From DASVHS01 sp038244815 (lineage in GTDB: Bacteria; Acidobacteriota; Thermoanaerobaculia; Gp7-AA8), in NCBI GenBank assembly GCA_038244815.1, contig JBBRTB010000019.1:1-64000 (forward strand): DNA of 64,000 nt, read 5' to 3'. The translations under genes and the position numbers were made by a program. This document shows positions 62,364-64,000 of the stretch, one piece after another (position 1 is the first letter of the stretch; the number at the start of each line of letters is the position of its first letter). The notes beneath the pieces are model-generated. The model was not told the origin of the DNA. It did no database searches and worked only from the letters and a program-made list of their open reading frames with translations.

Positions 62364-62989
62364 TCCGCGTGCTCATCGTCGACGACCACGACATCGTTCG
62401 GGAAGGTCTCAAACAGATCGTCTCCGAGACCGACGACATCACCGTGGGCGGCGAGGCCCGCACCGGAGCGGAAGCGATGGACCTGGTCCGGCGGCAGAAG
62501 TTCGACGTGGTCGTGCTCGATCTCAATCTTCCGGACCGGCCCGGTCTCGATGTCCTGTCGCAGATCCGCACCGGACCTCCTGTTCTGATCCTGAGCATGC
62601 ACCAGCAGGCCTCGTACGCGTCGCGCGCGATGAAAGGCGGTGCATCGGGCTATGTCAGCAAGGACAGCGCGCGCGAGCACCTGGTGACGGCCATCCGCCG
62701 GCTGGCGCGCGGTGAGCGCTTCCTGACTGCTGAGATGGCCGAGAGTCTGGCCTTCGAGATGATGGACGGAAGCGACCGCAAACAGCACGAACGGCTCTCC
62801 GACCGCGAGTTCCAGGTCCTCTGCCTGATCGCCACGGGCAAGCCGCCACGCGACATCGCGGTGGAGCTGAACGTCAGCGTGAAGACGGTGGGCACGCACC
62901 GCGCCCGCATTCTCGAGAAGATGCGTCTCAAGAACAACGCCGAGATCGTGCAGTACGCGTTGGAGAACAATCTCCTGCCCGATCGGTAA
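62360..62989 (+). CDS. NarL/FixJ-family response regulator
   Basis: 209 residues. REC domain (2-115) with VDDHD, phospho-acceptor Asp in VVVLDLNLPDRPG, and Lys in GYVSKDSA. LuxR-type helix-turn-helix (about 145-205): LSDREFQVLCLIATGKPPRD and NVSVKTVGTHRARILEKMRL. Partner of the kinase upstream. Good candidate for controlling the divergent porin operon and prpE-acs; related CrbR/ErdR regulators control acs elsewhere. Confidence 0.94.
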   Translation: MIRVLIVDDHDIVREGLKQIVSETDDITVGGEARTGAEAMDLVRRQKFDVVVLDLNLPDRPGLDVLSQIRTGPPVLILSMHQQASYASRAMKGGASGYVSKDSAREHLVTAIRRLARGERFLTAEMAESLAFEMMDGSDRKQHERLSDREFQVLCLIATGKPPRDIAVELNVSVKTVGTHRARILEKMRLKNNAEIVQYALENNLLPDR

Positions 62990-63057
62990 ATTACCTACAT
63001 CCGAAAGCGGAAACGGCTGATTTTTCTCGTCCGCGTGTGCGGGGATGATGTCCCGAG

Positions 63058-63459
63058 ATGGCTGACCCCGTGCTGCCGCAGGAGAAGATCCTGCTGATCG
63101 ACGACGACGAGTACATCGCCGGCTCTCTGCGCGGATACCTCGCCGGCGACCGGTGGCAAGTCGACGTCGCGCTCGATTCCAGCGCCGCCGAGTCGCTGAT
63201 GGCCGCGCAGAAGTACGGCGGGGTCATGCTCGATCCGTACCTCACCGGCGCCGTCCATCACGAGGATGGGATGCTGCTGCGGTCCGTGTGCAGGTTGCAG
63301 CCGGGGGCCTCGCTCATCGTGGTGACGGCGTACGGGTCGCCTGAGCTCGCGCAGCTGGCCAGGGACTGCCGCGTCGTGGCAGTGCTGCGCAAACCGCAAT
63401 CGATCTTTTCGCTCGGCCAGATCATCCGGGCCACGGCGACGAACCGCGGCCCCGCCTGA
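63058..63459 (+). CDS. stand-alone receiver protein
   Basis: 133 residues, REC domain only. Acidic pocket in LLIDDDEYIAG, phospho-acceptor Asp in GGVMLDPYLTG, switch Thr in IVVTAYG and Lys in VLRKPQS. The ADPVLPQEKI N-terminus is short. No output domain and, unlike the two receivers at 16 kb, no hydrophobic tail. Lies 68 bases after the NarL-type gene, so it may be in the same transcript as a phosphate sink. Confidence 0.87.
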   Translation: MADPVLPQEKILLIDDDEYIAGSLRGYLAGDRWQVDVALDSSAAESLMAAQKYGGVMLDPYLTGAVHHEDGMLLRSVCRLQPGASLIVVTAYGSPELAQLARDCRVVAVLRKPQSIFSLGQIIRATATNRGPA

Positions 63460-63555
63460 AGCGGGTTACGACTACGTCCTTACGGCGGCCAGCTGTTCTC
63501 CTCGCCGGTTTTCTTTCGGCCTCCTGCCGTGTCTCACTGAGGCGAGGAGGATTTC

Positions 63556-64000
63556 ATGATCAAGCGGTTGGTGATGGCTGGTGTGCTGCTCTTTTCAATG
63601 AACGCATTCGGCGCCGGGACCTCGGGCTTCGGGCTGAGTGTTCTGGTGGGCGAGGCGCCCCGGCCCGAATACGAGGCCCGAGGAAGCATCTATGTCGAGG
63701 CGGTCCGCGGCGAACCGTACGCGCTGCGCATCACGAATCCGACTCCCTATCGCGTCGGGGTGGCGCTCTCGGTCGACGGCCTGAACACCATCGACGCGAA
63801 ACATACCGATGCCGCTCACGCCGCGAAATGGATTCTGGGACCGTACCAGTCGACCGTGATTTCCGGTTGGCAGGTGAGCGACGCGACGGCACGCCGCTTC
63901 TTTTTTACCGGCGAGCGTCATTCCTACGGCGCGGCCCTTGGACAGACGAACAACCTCGGGGTCATCGAAGCCGTGTTCTATCGCGAACGCCATCGGGAGA
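63556..64000 (+). CDS. secreted protein of unknown function (3' end outside the window)
   Basis: The first 148 codons. Signal peptide (IKRLVMAGVLLFSMNAFGA), then a beta-rich domain: YALRITNPTPYRVGVALSVDG and LGPYQSTVISGWQVS. The latter half (RRFFFTGERHSYGAALGQTN) suggests a region tuned to a binding site. Very good SD (GAGGAGG) 6 nt before the ATG. I do not recognise the family. Confidence 0.75.
   Translation, partial: MIKRLVMAGVLLFSMNAFGAGTSGFGLSVLVGEAPRPEYEARGSIYVEAVRGEPYALRITNPTPYRVGVALSVDGLNTIDAKHTDAAHAAKWILGPYQSTVISGWQVSDATARRFFFTGERHSYGAALGQTNNLGVIEAVFYRERHRE

Overview
The window is a 64 kb chromosomal segment of a high-GC, diderm (Gram-negative type) bacterium. Envelope genes (lnt, an LpxL/HtrB-type acyltransferase, kdsC, two outer-membrane barrel proteins) show the outer membrane. 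Several features are the kind I associate with environmental Acidobacteriota: secreted proteins with C-terminal VKAVH-type repeats, a 'DTSPNALIALAKAGVS' tail module, and abundant short tandem repeats between genes. The phylum is an inference, not something the sequence proves. I saw no tRNA, rRNA, CRISPR array, insertion sequence or prophage.

Layout. 0.2-4.5 kb: ychF, a small hydrolase, two divergent GT2 glycosyltransferases, OsmC. 4.7-7.8 kb: a tight radical SAM / glycosyltransferase / radical SAM operon. 7.8-12.4 kb: a secreted protein, a DapB-fold dehydrogenase, dinB and a D-threonine-aldolase/D-serine-dehydratase family enzyme. 12.6-16.8 kb: a 1039-residue membrane PAS-GGDEF-EAL protein and two stand-alone receiver proteins with hydrophobic tails. 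16.8-20.3 kb: rsgA-trmB-ruvC-MFS with overlapping stops and starts. 20.5-23.8 kb: E1alpha-E1beta-E2 of a 2-oxoacid dehydrogenase. 23.8-30.7 kb: secreted and small proteins, lnt, prfB with an intact +1 programmed frameshift, a GT4 glycosyltransferase, a NUDIX hydrolase and a DUF883-like protein. 30.8-34.4 kb (minus strand): M19 dipeptidase, thioredoxin-fold protein, CBS protein, barrel protein. 34.5-42.3 kb: comF, proline dehydrogenase, a lipid A-type acyltransferase, kdsC, purH, a zinc phospholipase C-like protein, a uracil-DNA glycosylase and pepQ. 42.3-43.6 kb: a decayed cluster (FMN-reductase fragment, sigma factor with a frameshift, anti-sigma factor with an aberrant tail). 43.9-51.5 kb: a large secreted BNR/TIG/FN3 protein, a WD40 protein, a CPBP protease and a hybrid-sensor histidine kinase. 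51.6-53.6 kb: an SRPBCC-ArsR operon with a palindromic operator candidate, a GGCT-like protein and a DapB homologue lacking the catalytic histidines. 53.7-63.5 kb: a short-chain-acid island (acs, prpE, MHS-family transporter, porin) divergent from a NarL-type two-component system.

Three window-wide patterns matter more than any one gene. First, a ~96-bp element with GTCATTCCGAGC / GCTCGGAATGAC ends recurs at gene edges and supplies the first or last residues of several proteins. Second, many single genes have a TANNNT -10 box 6-8 nt before the start codon and no Shine-Dalgarno, which predicts leaderless mRNAs; operon-internal and porin/transporter genes use strong SD sequences. Third, tandem repeats of 7-9 bp fill intergenic gaps and have entered the reading frames of two glycosyltransferases and lnt.
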